Positions 1 to 7,148 of a stretch of 17,525 nt of DNA are shown piece by piece (positions within the stretch are counted from its first letter, which is position 1; every line of letters starts with the position of its first letter). The translations under genes and the position numbers were made by a program. The notes below the pieces were generated by a model. It was not told where the DNA came from and searched no databases. It worked only from the letters and a program-made list of their open reading frames with translations. This DNA comes from Victivallales bacterium (GTDB lineage Bacteria; Verrucomicrobiota; Lentisphaeria; Oligosphaerales; Oligosphaeraceae): NCBI GenBank assembly GCA_017963875.1, contig JAGCTA010000111.1, positions 1-17,525 on the forward strand, written 5' to 3'.

Positions 1-20
1 CTGCCAGGCACTGCCAGGCA
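1..20. repeat. Two tandem copies of a 10-bp unit at the window edge
   Basis: CTGCCAGGCA occurs twice head to tail at bases 1-10 and 11-20. It lies inside the NanE coding frame. The translated product aligns gap-free with the known NanE N-terminal region over about 20 residues, so the repeat looks like genuine coding sequence and not an assembly artefact. Confidence 0.6.
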
Positions 21-1462
21 CCGCATTGCGCGATTCGGACACGCTTGCGCGCATGGCGCTCGGCGCGATGCGCGGCGGCGCGGCAGCCATCCGCGCGGAC
101 GGCGTTGCGGACATCACCGCCATCAAAAAACTCGTCAACCTGCCAATCATCGGACTGAACAAAGAGAAACGCGACATGTCCGTGCCTTTCATCACGCCGA
201 CCTTCGAGCACGCAAAGGCGATTGCCGAACTCGGCGCGGAAATCATCGCGCTGGACGCGACGCTTCGCCCGCACCCAAACGGCGTCACCGCCGCCGAACT
301 CATCCGCCGCGTCAAATCCGAACTGGGCGTGCTCGTCATGGCGGATATTGCCACATACGAGGACGGCATCGCCGCCGCTGAGGCAGGTGCCGACCTGCTC
401 TCGACGACGCTCGCTGGCTATACACTGGAAACCATGCCCATGCCGCCTGGGCCCGACCTGGAACTGCTTCGGCGCCTTGTCAAAGCCGTTGACACGCCCG
501 TCGTCGCCGAGGGGCGCTACTGCACCCCTGGTGATGTCGCCGTCGCGCTCAGCAGCGGCGCACACGCGGTCGTCATCGGCAAGATGATCACCAACCCTGA
601 ATTCATCACAAGATACTTCATTGAGCATTTCTCGCAAATGATACCGTTGCATACAGAGGATGTCAATCCGACCACGCGTGATTTCGACCGTAAAAGCACG
701 TATGAAATGGCGGCGCTCATCAATGAGCAGGACGCCACGGTCGCGACGGCCGTCCGTTGCGCCCTGCCTGAAATCGCGCGTGCCGTCGATGAAATAACGC
801 CGCGCCTGGCAAACGGCGGACGGCTCTTCTACGTCGGCGGCGGCACCAGCTGGCGTTTGGCAGTGCAGGACGCAGCGGAATGTCCGCCAACGTATGGCGT
901 CCCAGCAGAGATGATACAGGCCATCATCGCTGGCGGCCGCGATGCCATCTTCCATCCTGTGGAGAACGCAGAAGACGACGCGGCGGCAGGCAATCAGAAA
1001 ATCAAGCAGCACGGCATTGGAGCCCAAGACGTTGTCATTGGCATCAGCGCCAACGGCAACGCGCCATTCGTCTGCGGGGCACTCGCCGAGGCAAACGCGA
1101 GGAAGGCGCTGACTGTCGCCATCGTATGCAATGACGGCACGCGACTGGCCGAACTCGCGGACCATGCCGTCATCCTGCGCACTGGCGCGGAGGTCATCTG
1201 CGGCTCGACGCGCATGAAGGCGGGTACAGCGCAGAAAATGGCACTCAACATGATTTCGACCATGACAATGGTCAAGTTGGGGCATGTCACGGGAAACTTC
1301 ATGACATCAATGAAGCCCGTCAACAAAAAACTCCTCTCGCGCGCCGTTTTCATCGTCTCGCAGGTCTGCGGCCTTGATGAAAAGAGCGCAAAGGAACTCC
1401 TGGAAACCACCGACTGGAACATCCGCCAAGCCATCGTTGATTATCGAAACAACTGCAAATAA
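1..1462 (+). CDS. nanE-murQ: NanE-MurQ fusion: ManNAc-6-P 2-epimerase plus MurNAc-6-P etherase-like domain (5' partial)
   Basis: Predicted cytoplasmic bifunctional amino-sugar enzyme. The frame is open to the left edge (first full codon at base 2). The TTG at base 26 is not the start, because the eight residues before it, CQALPGTA, match the NanE N-terminal region (E. coli SCQPVPDSPL) without a gap. Numbering from the TTG codon, residues 1-205 are the NanE TIM barrel: Lys45 after IIGLN, Asp77 in IALDAT, Glu162 in VAEGRYCTP, then the IGKMITNPEFIT phosphate-binding end. Residues about 208-478 are a MurQ SIS domain: DRKSTYEM, GGGTSWRL, AECPPTYGVP (Glu285, aligned with a MurQ catalytic Glu), VENAEDD, and GSTRMKAGTAQK. 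NanE makes GlcNAc-6-P from ManNAc-6-P; MurQ makes it from MurNAc-6-P, releasing D-lactate. The canonical MurQ GTSGRL loop reads GTSWRL here, and the last MurQ helix (roughly 20 residues) is missing. Domain identity is secure; etherase activity is less certain. The next gene starts 15 nt downstream. Confidence 0.93.
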   Translation, partial: CQALPGTALRDSDTLARMALGAMRGGAAAIRADGVADITAIKKLVNLPIIGLNKEKRDMSVPFITPTFEHAKAIAELGAEIIALDATLRPHPNGVTAAELIRRVKSELGVLVMADIATYEDGIAAAEAGADLLSTTLAGYTLETMPMPPGPDLELLRRLVKAVDTPVVAEGRYCTPGDVAVALSSGAHAVVIGKMITNPEFITRYFIEHFSQMIPLHTEDVNPTTRDFDRKSTYEMAALINEQDATVATAVRCALPEIARAVDEITPRLANGGRLFYVGGGTSWRLAVQDAAECPPTYGVPAEMIQAIIAGGRDAIFHPVENAEDDAAAGNQKIKQHGIGAQDVVIGISANGNAPFVCGALAEANARKALTVAIVCNDGTRLAELADHAVILRTGAEVICGSTRMKAGTAQKMALNMISTMTMVKLGHVTGNFMTSMKPVNKKLLSRAVFIVSQVCGLDEKSAKELLETTDWNIRQAIVDYRNNCK

Positions 1463-1477
1463 CGGAGCGAATCATCA

Positions 1478-3562
1478 ATGAAACTTGATTTCCACCACTT
1501 TACGAAAGGGACGCTTTTCCTCGTCCGAACCCCCGCATCCTTCCCTGTCGGCTATGCAGACGCGAGTTTCGCCGACATGAAACACAACCTGCACTTCGAC
1601 TTCGCCTCGCTGCTCGAAACATGGAACACCGCAGACGGCACCGCGTGGATCAGCGACAAATTCCCGCGCAGTTCCTATTGGAAAGATGAACCGAGAGACC
1701 CACTGGAGGAATGCTTCGAGGCCGCCGACAAATACGACATGGCATTCCTCCCTGAAGCAGGCGTCATCGATAAAGCATTTGTCCAAGCCCACCCCGACGG
1801 CATGTTGACCTCGTATGACGGTAAAAAGAGACACTATGGACGAATTGGCCTCGTCCCCGCCTGCCCGTTTACTCTTGAATATCTCATTGCAAAATACGAC
1901 GCCCTGCTCGAAAAATTTGGTGCCCATCCAAGTTGTCAGGGGATTTGCCTCCCCGCCGAAAATAGCACGTTTCCAAGTTATGACAAATACACGCAGGACG
2001 CCTGGAAAAAACGCTTCGCCACACCGATGCCCTCCCCTGATGAAATGCGCAAAGACGACCGCCTCACACGGCAGGTCCTCTCGTTCTGCGAGGACATCTT
2101 CCTCGAAATGTACCGTGCACTCGCTCGCCATCTCAAGCAGAAGTACAACCTGCCGCTGATGCACTATCCGCTCAGCAACACGAGTTCCAGTTCGCACATG
2201 CAGCCAACGCACATCTCCCCCGACAGTTGTCTCGCGATGATGCGGAAAGTGGAAGAATTGGATGTTCTTAATCTTCAACTACATCCGCCGCTGTCATCAA
2301 ATCCGTACGCGTTCAAGTTTGAGGCGGAATTCATGCAGGCGAACTGCGGAGACACCCCCTGCATCGCCGACACGCATTTCTACCACGAAATGAACGCGGG
2401 ACGCCTCCCTGACATGACGCCGAAGCGCGCGCTCGACTGGATTCTCTCGACCATCACGCCGTATGGCATCTCCTTCTTCTGCTACGGATTCATGAGCGAC
2501 AGACGCCCCGTCTGGACGGATGCCTTCAAGCCCGAAGCCCCCGTGTTCAACACCTACGTCGAACCGCACACCATCGCCGCCCGCCGCGAGAAGTGCCTAC
2601 TGGGCATGGACATTGTCGAGCAAATCAAACCCTTCATCGACGGCACGAAGCACACGGCTGACTGCGCGATCTACTGCCCCGAGGAGCAGGCGTCATCCTA
2701 CATTTTCGGCAGTTTGCCGTCGGAGCATCTCTTTGGCCTCCACGAACTTTTCAACGCCGCCGCGATTCCTGTGAAAGTCACGGCGAAAATGCCGCGCACA
2801 AAGGCGGAGCAACCACTTCTGGTGCTATCGGGCATCAAGGAATTGAACGCGGAAGAGGAAGCCTCCCTGAAGAACTACGTCGCAGACGGCGGCAAAGTCA
2901 TCGTTGTCGGAAGTTGCTGCGAGAACATCCTAAGTATCTGCGGTCTGGACATCGGCGAATCCGAAGGCAGGTTCATCTCCTCGACAGAGCGCGGGTCGTT
3001 CTACGGCAACTGCTGGATCAAACTGCCTGAAGCCGCCGTCCGCTTCACCGAACATACAGGCACGGCACTTCACTGCTACGACAATGGCGACCCCGCTGTC
3101 ACGCAAAAAGGCAACATCGTCTTCATCGGCGCGTCCTGCGCCGTTGACCGCTTCTCGTATTTCCGTGATTTCAATCTCGCGACGCTTTGGCGCGAACTCA
3201 TCGTCGGACTCGGTGCAACGTCAGGTGTCTCTTTCAACTGTGTCTACCTGAACGCCCCGAACTACCATCAGTTCGTCAGCGCAGACATCTATGCAAACGA
3301 TAAACGCAACTTGCTCCTGCTCCGTAATTTCGGCATGGAACTAGATAATTCCACGCTCAATTGGGAAATCCCCAACGGAATGGCCGTCACGCACGCATTC
3401 GCGGACGGCAGGGAGTTCACCTTCGCAAACGGCCAGAAACTGCCGAAATTCGAGCACTGCATCGCTGTCGTCGCGACTGACGGGAGTAACGACGGCGTCC
3501 CGCCGTCGCCGTCTGGCCTGCTCGCAGAATTGGCCGAAGACACCAATTACAACAGGAGATAG
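1478..3562 (+). CDS. Putative cytoplasmic glycoside hydrolase with GH42-like architecture
   Basis: A 694-residue protein with no signal peptide, so probably cytoplasmic. Residues about 1-350 read as a TIM barrel. Two segments resemble the clan GH-A carboxylate sites: Glu161 in CQGICLPAEN (candidate acid/base) and Glu304 in HFYHEMNAGRLPDMTP (candidate nucleophile), followed by an aromatic ISFFCYGFM strand. Residues about 393-490 look like the Rossmann/amidotransferase-like trimerisation domain of GH42 enzymes (CAIYCPEEQ, LLVLSGIKEL, LKNYVADGGKVIVVG). The C-terminal part (about 500-694) is beta-rich. The start has CGGAG 10 nt upstream and lies 15 nt after nanE-murQ; the next gene starts 6 nt after the stop. 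Translational linkage to an amino-sugar enzyme suggests it cleaves an imported glycoside containing an amino sugar. The exact family is not recognised; GH156-type sialidase is another idea I cannot test here. Confidence 0.6.
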   Translation: MKLDFHHFTKGTLFLVRTPASFPVGYADASFADMKHNLHFDFASLLETWNTADGTAWISDKFPRSSYWKDEPRDPLEECFEAADKYDMAFLPEAGVIDKAFVQAHPDGMLTSYDGKKRHYGRIGLVPACPFTLEYLIAKYDALLEKFGAHPSCQGICLPAENSTFPSYDKYTQDAWKKRFATPMPSPDEMRKDDRLTRQVLSFCEDIFLEMYRALARHLKQKYNLPLMHYPLSNTSSSSHMQPTHISPDSCLAMMRKVEELDVLNLQLHPPLSSNPYAFKFEAEFMQANCGDTPCIADTHFYHEMNAGRLPDMTPKRALDWILSTITPYGISFFCYGFMSDRRPVWTDAFKPEAPVFNTYVEPHTIAARREKCLLGMDIVEQIKPFIDGTKHTADCAIYCPEEQASSYIFGSLPSEHLFGLHELFNAAAIPVKVTAKMPRTKAEQPLLVLSGIKELNAEEEASLKNYVADGGKVIVVGSCCENILSICGLDIGESEGRFISSTERGSFYGNCWIKLPEAAVRFTEHTGTALHCYDNGDPAVTQKGNIVFIGASCAVDRFSYFRDFNLATLWRELIVGLGATSGVSFNCVYLNAPNYHQFVSADIYANDKRNLLLLRNFGMELDNSTLNWEIPNGMAVTHAFADGREFTFANGQKLPKFEHCIAVVATDGSNDGVPPSPSGLLAELAEDTNYNRR

Positions 3563-3568
3563 CCATCA

Positions 3569-6160
3569 ATGAAACGACATTTCACCTTTCTATTTGCGCT
3601 TCTGCTTGCGACGACGGTAGTTCATGCCATCGTCCAGCCAGGCGAGAACCTTCTATACAATGGCATTTTCCAGGGCAATGCGAACGATCCTGTGTCGGGC
3701 GCGCCGTCAATGACTCCCGACTTGTGGACGCCGTCAGGCGCGTTCAACTGCGTGAGATTCATCGTGGAATCAGGCGATGCCACAGGCAAGGGCTACGTTC
3801 GCTTCTTCCAGCCAAATCCACCTAGTCTTGGCATGGAAGTCATCGTCAAGCAGCCAGGGCTGGTGCTTGTTCCAGGCGAAAAGTACCGCTTTACCGCAAC
3901 GGTCAGAACCACGGACTTCGAAAGCCCACACTGCGGAATTGTCATCTACGACATGGGCTGGTGTAATGACACGGGCATCCGAAAGTTTCCGAAGAACCAG
4001 GACTGGACGGTCATGACCGCAGATATTCCGATGATTTCCGCAAACGGCGGCAAGCACACCTTCGCGATGTTCGCCTGTAACTTCAAGGGGACGCTTGAAA
4101 TCAAGGACGTCAAACTTGAGGCGCTGTCCGAGAAGGCTCAGAAGGAATCGAAGAAGAGCGAAGTGCTCAAGCAACTCGGAAAGCCAGTCCTCATTCCAAT
4201 GGAGCCGCTGATCAACCGCATTGTCATTCCAGAAAAGGGGATGGGCAAGGAATTCCCTGAAATGAGTTTCCTGTTCTACGGAACCCTTCCTGAGGAAACG
4301 ACTCGTAAGGATTATGACATCCGCTATTCGGTCAACGATCTTCCCGAAGACGCGGTTGCGCTTCGGGAGGGAAACAACGTCATCCAGTTCAAGAAAGGCG
4401 TCAGACCAGGCGACTTCAATTTAAAGATCAGCGTTGCCAACCGCAAGAGCGGCGAGGTCATCTGCCAACAGGAATACACAGCGACGTTCGTGAATCCCAT
4501 CAAGACGTCCACCAAAGGCCACAAGCGTCTGAACAATCTTGTAATCGAACTCCTTAACCAGCCAATCAAGAAAACTGCCGAGCCGCAGACTTTCAATTTC
4601 TGCACCGTGCGGGACGGCTGGGTGTTCATCGCCGCCGAGAACGCGGCAGCGGAGGCGCTGGAAATCACGCTTGACGATTCGCTGAAGGTCATCAAGGCCT
4701 CGACGCCGAGACTTGAGACATTCCGTGACATCTCCATGGGAGAACATACGCTAACCATCAAGGGTGCAGCCAACGGCGGGAATCTCATCATCCGTTCCAT
4801 ACCAGAAATTTACAACTACAAGCCATGCTGCGACAGCATGTTGCCAGAAAACCCGCACTATGACTGGGACGCCCAGAACAAATACGTCCACTACGCCATG
4901 ACGACGTACAACGACGGCGTCATCCCAGAGCAATACCGCAAGGAGTTCTTCGAGGCGGGCTACAAGTGGATTGGAAGCATCGGTACCTGCAACATTAAGC
5001 CTGACACGCTTGTCAGATTTCTGAATAACTGCCAAGGCATGAACGCCCCCCAGTATCATGGCGTCAGCTGCGACGAGCAGTTCTTCGGCAGCCTTCCCTC
5101 CATCGTGCCATTCACAGAAGGCATAAAACGCTTCAAGGCCAAGAACGACCACGTCATCTACACATGGGTCAACGGCAGCCCGTCAATCTACGGACTCGAC
5201 AATGATTTCATCTCGGCGTGCGTCAACACGTGCCGCGGGCGCGGAAGGATCCTCTCGGAGGTCTACTGCGGAACACGCCCGACGCTTGAGAGCGCGAAGA
5301 ACTATCTGAACACCGAAATTATCGGCAAGGCCATCAACTTCAAGAAGTTCTTCCCGAACATCATGGACCACTGGGGGGTCATCTTCGGCAACTTCATACA
5401 GATTCCCGTCATCTCGCTGGCGACCTGCCCGAACGTCGACTACAAGTACTTCCTCGACATGCAGTTCAACCTGATTGCCAACCATCCCGAATGCAAGGAC
5501 CTGGCCGTCACAGGCTACTGGGGGACGCGCCACTGCGATTTCGAGCTTTACCGCTGGTGCTTCATGCTGACGCGCCACTACTGCATCGAAGGCAAGAGGA
5601 CGATGCTCTCCGACGAATACGGCTTCACGTATGAGCCTGGCCATGTTCTCAATGGCGATTTCATCAATGGACTGCAGAATTGGAAAGCGACTGGCAATGT
5701 CACCACGGGCCGTCAGGCAGAGTATGCCAAGAGGAGCCAGGGGCGCTACTACGCCTTGACTGGTGATACGTTCGCGATTCTGAACAAGATGGCTGGCGAG
5801 ACAAGCTCCGTGACGCAGGTCGCAAAAGGCTTCATCCCAGGCAAGACCTACTGCCTGCAGTTCGCGGTCGTCGACTACAATGACCTGAAGGCGAAAAAGT
5901 TCAATCCGAAGCGCGTCGGCATCGACGTGACGCTGGACGATGGCGCGACGGTCGACAAGGAGCAGTCCTGGGTTCATATCGACAAGCGCGAGAAAGGACA
6001 GTACGCATTCAACCACAACGTCCCGAAATGCAATCTGCACCACATCGTCTTCAAGGCGGCCAAGCCAGAAATCACGATCACGATCCATAACGAAAACGCC
6101 CCCGATGGCGAAGCCGCCGCAGTCAACTATGTTATGCTCAACCCGTTCCTGGAGCCCTAA
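3569..6160 (+). CDS. Secreted multidomain protein, putative glycan-active enzyme (paralogue of the 840-aa gene at 13817-16339)
   Basis: An 863-residue protein with a signal peptide (MKRHFTFLFALLLATTVVHA, cleavage after residue 20). Domains by reading: jelly-roll CBM-like 25-185 (ENLLYNGIFQG start, GEKYRFTATVRT); Ig-like 210-310; a beta domain about 318-415 (RLNNLVIELLNQP, RDGWVFIAAEN, GEHTLTIKG, IRSIPEIYNYKP), a recurrent module of large secreted proteins in PVC bacteria; a TIM-barrel-like core 430-690; and a second jelly roll 692-860 (NGDFINGLQNWKATG, PGKTYCLQFAVVDY). Carboxylates conserved with its paralogue are Asp502-Glu503 (VSCDEQFFG) and Glu564 (GRILSEVY), also FGNF.Q.P.IS and GYWG. The start has GGAG 10 nt upstream, overlapping the end of the preceding gene. 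It is probably exported as a hydrolase or lyase of the locus substrate, but I know no named family. Paralogy is certain; the catalytic role is inferred. Confidence 0.7.
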   Translation: MKRHFTFLFALLLATTVVHAIVQPGENLLYNGIFQGNANDPVSGAPSMTPDLWTPSGAFNCVRFIVESGDATGKGYVRFFQPNPPSLGMEVIVKQPGLVLVPGEKYRFTATVRTTDFESPHCGIVIYDMGWCNDTGIRKFPKNQDWTVMTADIPMISANGGKHTFAMFACNFKGTLEIKDVKLEALSEKAQKESKKSEVLKQLGKPVLIPMEPLINRIVIPEKGMGKEFPEMSFLFYGTLPEETTRKDYDIRYSVNDLPEDAVALREGNNVIQFKKGVRPGDFNLKISVANRKSGEVICQQEYTATFVNPIKTSTKGHKRLNNLVIELLNQPIKKTAEPQTFNFCTVRDGWVFIAAENAAAEALEITLDDSLKVIKASTPRLETFRDISMGEHTLTIKGAANGGNLIIRSIPEIYNYKPCCDSMLPENPHYDWDAQNKYVHYAMTTYNDGVIPEQYRKEFFEAGYKWIGSIGTCNIKPDTLVRFLNNCQGMNAPQYHGVSCDEQFFGSLPSIVPFTEGIKRFKAKNDHVIYTWVNGSPSIYGLDNDFISACVNTCRGRGRILSEVYCGTRPTLESAKNYLNTEIIGKAINFKKFFPNIMDHWGVIFGNFIQIPVISLATCPNVDYKYFLDMQFNLIANHPECKDLAVTGYWGTRHCDFELYRWCFMLTRHYCIEGKRTMLSDEYGFTYEPGHVLNGDFINGLQNWKATGNVTTGRQAEYAKRSQGRYYALTGDTFAILNKMAGETSSVTQVAKGFIPGKTYCLQFAVVDYNDLKAKKFNPKRVGIDVTLDDGATVDKEQSWVHIDKREKGQYAFNHNVPKCNLHHIVFKAAKPEITITIHNENAPDGEAAAVNYVMLNPFLEP

Positions 6161-6215
6161 TATGGTATTGGGGTTCTGAATAATCACAATCTTACATAAA
6201 TAAGGAGTCTGAAAC

Positions 6216-6983
6216 ATGAAGGGTCTAAAGTTCACATTGATTGAATTGCTTGTAGTCATTGCCATCATTGCGATTTTGGCGGCGATGCTGCTGCCCGCGC
6301 TGGCAAAGGCGCGCGAAAAGGCGCGAAGCATTTCCTGCATCAACAATCTGAAGCAAGTCGGTACGTCATATCAGTTGTATGGAGCAGACAACAACGACAT
6401 CTGGATTGTCGACTTCAACTGGGGCACTGACTGGGTCGGTGCGTTTGGCGCATACGGAAACGGCGTTGGCAAATATCTGTCATCGACATCCCCTGAAGAG
6501 ACAATCTGCCCAGGCCGTTCACCATTCAAATGGGCTGGGAAAAACACATGGCACCAAGGCTATGGCCACCGTCGGGGAGCCGTGCCGTCAGGGATGTTAA
6601 TTGATTGCGATTCGTCAGGAAGTTATAATCATTCCTACAGGGACAAGTACTATGTGATGGGAGCGTGCAAGGGGCCGTCTGGGCTTCCAGTCCTTGGAGA
6701 CAGCCGAAGCAGGGGCTTTGTGGCGGACGGCAAGGCTGAGCAGACGTACACTCCGCAGTTCCATACTTCGGAGAGCACGGGTAACTGGGAGGCTTCATCG
6801 TATTTCCATTGCGGTGCACACGGCAATCAGGGCAATTTCCTGTTTGGAGACGGCCATGCGGCGGCAATCAATTCCATTGCGAAACTTGTCGCGCAGTTCC
6901 GCGAAGAATACACAGCCCAAGGCAAGACACTTGCAGGCTTCGGCGGCTATGAGGCTGGCCCCGTTTGGAAATATGTGCCGTAG
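6216..6983 (+). CDS. Type II secretion/type IV pilin-like pseudopilin with H-X9-DG motif
   Basis: A 255-residue pseudopilin. Leader MKGLK is followed by [20 protein letters not shown], the class III prepilin methylation helix with Glu at +5. The residue before the cleavage site is Lys instead of the usual Gly, as I recall being common in Lentisphaerota paralogues. After the helix comes [21 protein letters not shown], typical of the PVC DUF1559-type group. The H-X9-DG motif is His202, nine residues, then Asp212-Gly213. The role of this family is unknown; members are probably inserted in the inner membrane, processed by prepilin peptidase and displayed in the periplasm or envelope. The start follows AAGGAG at 8 nt spacing, 55 nt after the secreted 863-aa gene, so it is likely cotranscribed with the glycan genes. 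Confidence 0.92.
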   Translation: MKGLKFTLIELLVVIAIIAILAAMLLPALAKAREKARSISCINNLKQVGTSYQLYGADNNDIWIVDFNWGTDWVGAFGAYGNGVGKYLSSTSPEETICPGRSPFKWAGKNTWHQGYGHRRGAVPSGMLIDCDSSGSYNHSYRDKYYVMGACKGPSGLPVLGDSRSRGFVADGKAEQTYTPQFHTSESTGNWEASSYFHCGAHGNQGNFLFGDGHAAAINSIAKLVAQFREEYTAQGKTLAGFGGYEAGPVWKYVP

Positions 6984-6987
6984 GATT

Positions 6988-7004
6988 TTGAGTTTCTTTC
7001 TCAA
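6988..7004. other. Small stem-loop after the pseudopilin gene
   Basis: TTGAG (6988-6992) pairs with CTCAA (7000-7004) around a 7-nt pyrimidine-rich loop. There is no T-run, so it is not a canonical intrinsic terminator, but it starts 5 nt after the stop codon and may protect or end the upstream transcript. Confidence 0.35.
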
Positions 7005-7024
7005 CGCTCTATTCTCAATGAGGG
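7004..7024. repeat. Copy of the left end of the 9720-9893 element
   Basis: The 21 bases at 7004-7024 match 9719-9739 at 19 positions: a shared ACGCTCTATTC core, then ATGAGGG after a variable CNN(A/T) linker. Similarity fades after this. No matching GGAATAGAGC right end was found before the next gene, so this is either a remnant of the element or a short independent motif. Confidence 0.5.
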
Positions 7025-7039
7025 CATGCCATTTGAGAA
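7012..7039. other. Stem-loop overlapping the repeat, with internal palindrome
   Basis: TTCTCAA (7012-7018) pairs with TTGAGAA (7033-7039), and the loop contains the palindrome GGCATGCC (7023-7030). A second TTCTCAA at 6998-7004 means the right arm has two possible partners. It is followed by A residues on the plus strand and lacks a T-run, so a terminator function is not shown. Confidence 0.45.
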
Positions 7040-7054
7040 AAAACAGTATGTAAT

Positions 7055-7083
7055 TTTAAAGAGATGCATTAAATTAATATAGA
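7055..7083 (+). promoter_or_regulatory. Candidate sigma70-type promoter for the MFS genes
   Basis: TTTAAA (7055-7060) and TATAGA (7078-7083) are 17 nt apart, each 4 of 6 to the sigma70 consensus, in an A+T-rich spacer 65 nt before the first MFS start. Promoters of this phylum are poorly known to me, so this is a weak call. Confidence 0.28.
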
Positions 7084-7148
7084 CTAGAAAAGAGAAAAAA
7101 ACTGTTCAATCAATTTGCAATTATGCTCGGTTTCAGGTCGTGACTAAG

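Noticed and set aside
26..28. TTG at base 26 as start of nanE-murQ
   Set aside because: Upstream codons in the same frame encode conserved NanE residues, so the gene begins outside the window.
1475..2278. 267-codon open frame on the minus strand
   Set aside because: Lies wholly opposite the glycosidase-like gene, whose frame has domain structure and a ribosome site; no recognisable features.
1..6160. SusC/SusD-type polysaccharide utilisation locus
   Set aside because: No TonB-dependent receptor, SusD-like lipoprotein or hybrid two-component regulator is encoded anywhere in the window.
5183..6346. 387-codon open frame on the minus strand
   Set aside because: Antisense to the 863-aa secreted protein and the pseudopilin start, both of which have recognisable domains; its translation shows no domain and is a by-product of codon bias.
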